This document shows, in pieces, positions 5,271-5,837 of a stretch of 5,837 bases of DNA. Position 1 is the stretch's first letter. Each line of letters opens with the position of its first letter. The notes below the pieces were generated by a model. That model saw nothing but the letters and a program-made list of their open reading frames with translations, was not told the origin of the DNA and did no database searches. The stretch is taken from the NCBI GenBank assembly GCA_021845835.1, contig JAJZVE010000324.1, forward strand, positions 1-5,837, in the 5' to 3' direction. This DNA comes from Pseudomonadota bacterium. Lineage in GTDB: Bacteria; Pseudomonadota; Alphaproteobacteria; Acetobacterales; Acetobacteraceae. A program made the translations under genes and the position numbers.

Positions 5271-5837
5271 GCGCGGCGCCCTATGCGATCGGCGTGGACG
5301 TGGGCGGCACGTTCACCGACGTGGTGGTCGCGGCGGCGGACGGACGCCTGGTCACGGCCAAGGCGGCGTCCACGCCGGACGACCAGTCGCGCGGCGTGCT
5401 GGCGGGGCTGGCGCTGGCTGCCGAAAAGCTCGGTCTCGCCCTGCCGGCGCTGCTGGCGGCGACGGCGCGACTCGTCCACGGTACCACGGTCGCCACCAAC
5501 GCGCTGCTGGAGGGCAAGGGCGCGCGAGTCGGCATGCTGGCAACGCTCGGCCACCGCGACGTGGTGGAGATGCGCGAGGGGCTGAAGCCCGACCGCTACA
5601 ACCTCCGCCTGCCCCCGCCGGCACCGCTGGTGCCGCGCGAGCGGCGGCTCGGCGTGCGCGAGCGGGTGCGCGCGGACGGCAGCGTCGAGACACCGCTGGA
5701 CGAGGACTCGCTGGCCGACGCGCTGGAGCGGCTGGCGGCGGCACGGGGGGGGGCGGTGGCGGGCTGCGTCCTGCACGCGTGGGCCTACCCGGCGCACGAG
5801 CAGCACGCCGCCGCCGCCGCAAGCGCGCGGCTGCCGC
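5267..5837 (+). CDS. Hydantoinase A/oxoprolinase-type ATPase subunit (partial, 5' end)
   Basis: The gene starts with GTG at 5267, overlapping the hyuB-like stop codon as GTGA, and is cut by the window edge after 190 codons. Family members are about 680-720 residues, so roughly a quarter is visible. The N-terminus AIGVDVGGTFTDVVV (7-21) is the phosphate-1 ATP-binding motif of the HyuA/oxoprolinase group, which shares the acetate-kinase/Hsp70/actin fold. VHGTTVATNALLEGKG (70-85) is the second strong family motif, and GLKPDRYNL and LHAWAYPAHEQHA further along also fit the family. It should hydrolyse ATP to activate the substrate for the partner subunit. A run of nine G (5745-5753) inside the gene is in frame as it stands: the family motif LHAWAYPAHE downstream is read in the same frame as the start. 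The more usual gene order is A before B; here it is reversed. The substrate is unknown. Confidence 0.94.
   Translation, partial: MSAAPYAIGVDVGGTFTDVVVAAADGRLVTAKAASTPDDQSRGVLAGLALAAEKLGLALPALLAATARLVHGTTVATNALLEGKGARVGMLATLGHRDVVEMREGLKPDRYNLRLPPPAPLVPRERRLGVRERVRADGSVETPLDEDSLADALERLAAARGGAVAGCVLHAWAYPAHEQHAAAAASARLP

Overview
This is a GC-rich window (coding regions with strong G/C third-position bias) from what looks like an alphaproteobacterium, most plausibly in the Rhodospirillales/Acetobacteraceae area. That assignment is inferred from composition and gene types and is not proven. I found six protein-coding genes, two of them cut by the window edges. I saw no rRNA, tRNA, CRISPR array or insertion sequence, and no stretch over 300 bases lacks a gene.

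Left block (1-1540): a YajG-like lipoprotein gene reads leftward off the window edge from 606. Diverging from it is an OmpR-type response regulator gene (845-1540). The 238-base spacer between them holds candidate promoters for both genes and a perfect (GGCC)4 palindrome. The regulator keeps its phospho-acceptor Asp and winged-helix output domain. However, its receiver lacks the usual acidic pair, the Thr and the Lys, so it may not work by normal phosphorylation. No histidine kinase is visible.

Middle (1548-3026, minus strand): a complete zwf, glucose-6-phosphate dehydrogenase, the NADP-linked entry to the oxidative pentose phosphate and Entner-Doudoroff routes. It converges on the regulator gene with only 7 bases between the stop codons. 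A strong ribosome binding site fixes its start.

Right block (3234-5837, plus strand): a small antibiotic-biosynthesis-monooxygenase (ABM) fold protein, then after 87 bases a hydantoinase B/oxoprolinase-type subunit gene (hyuB-like). The latter overlaps by four bases (GTGA) a hydantoinase A/oxoprolinase-type ATPase subunit gene (hyuA-like) that runs off the right edge. The last two should form one ATP-dependent enzyme acting on a cyclic amide or a related carboxylation-type substrate. The substrate cannot be read from the sequence. The ABM protein may be co-transcribed with them, but this is only positional inference.

The content is mostly ordinary chromosomal metabolism. The items most worth a second look are the degenerate receiver domain, the B-before-A hydantoinase pair with its ABM neighbour, and the GGCC palindrome in the regulator's upstream region. 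I see no convincing evidence of a wholly new system.
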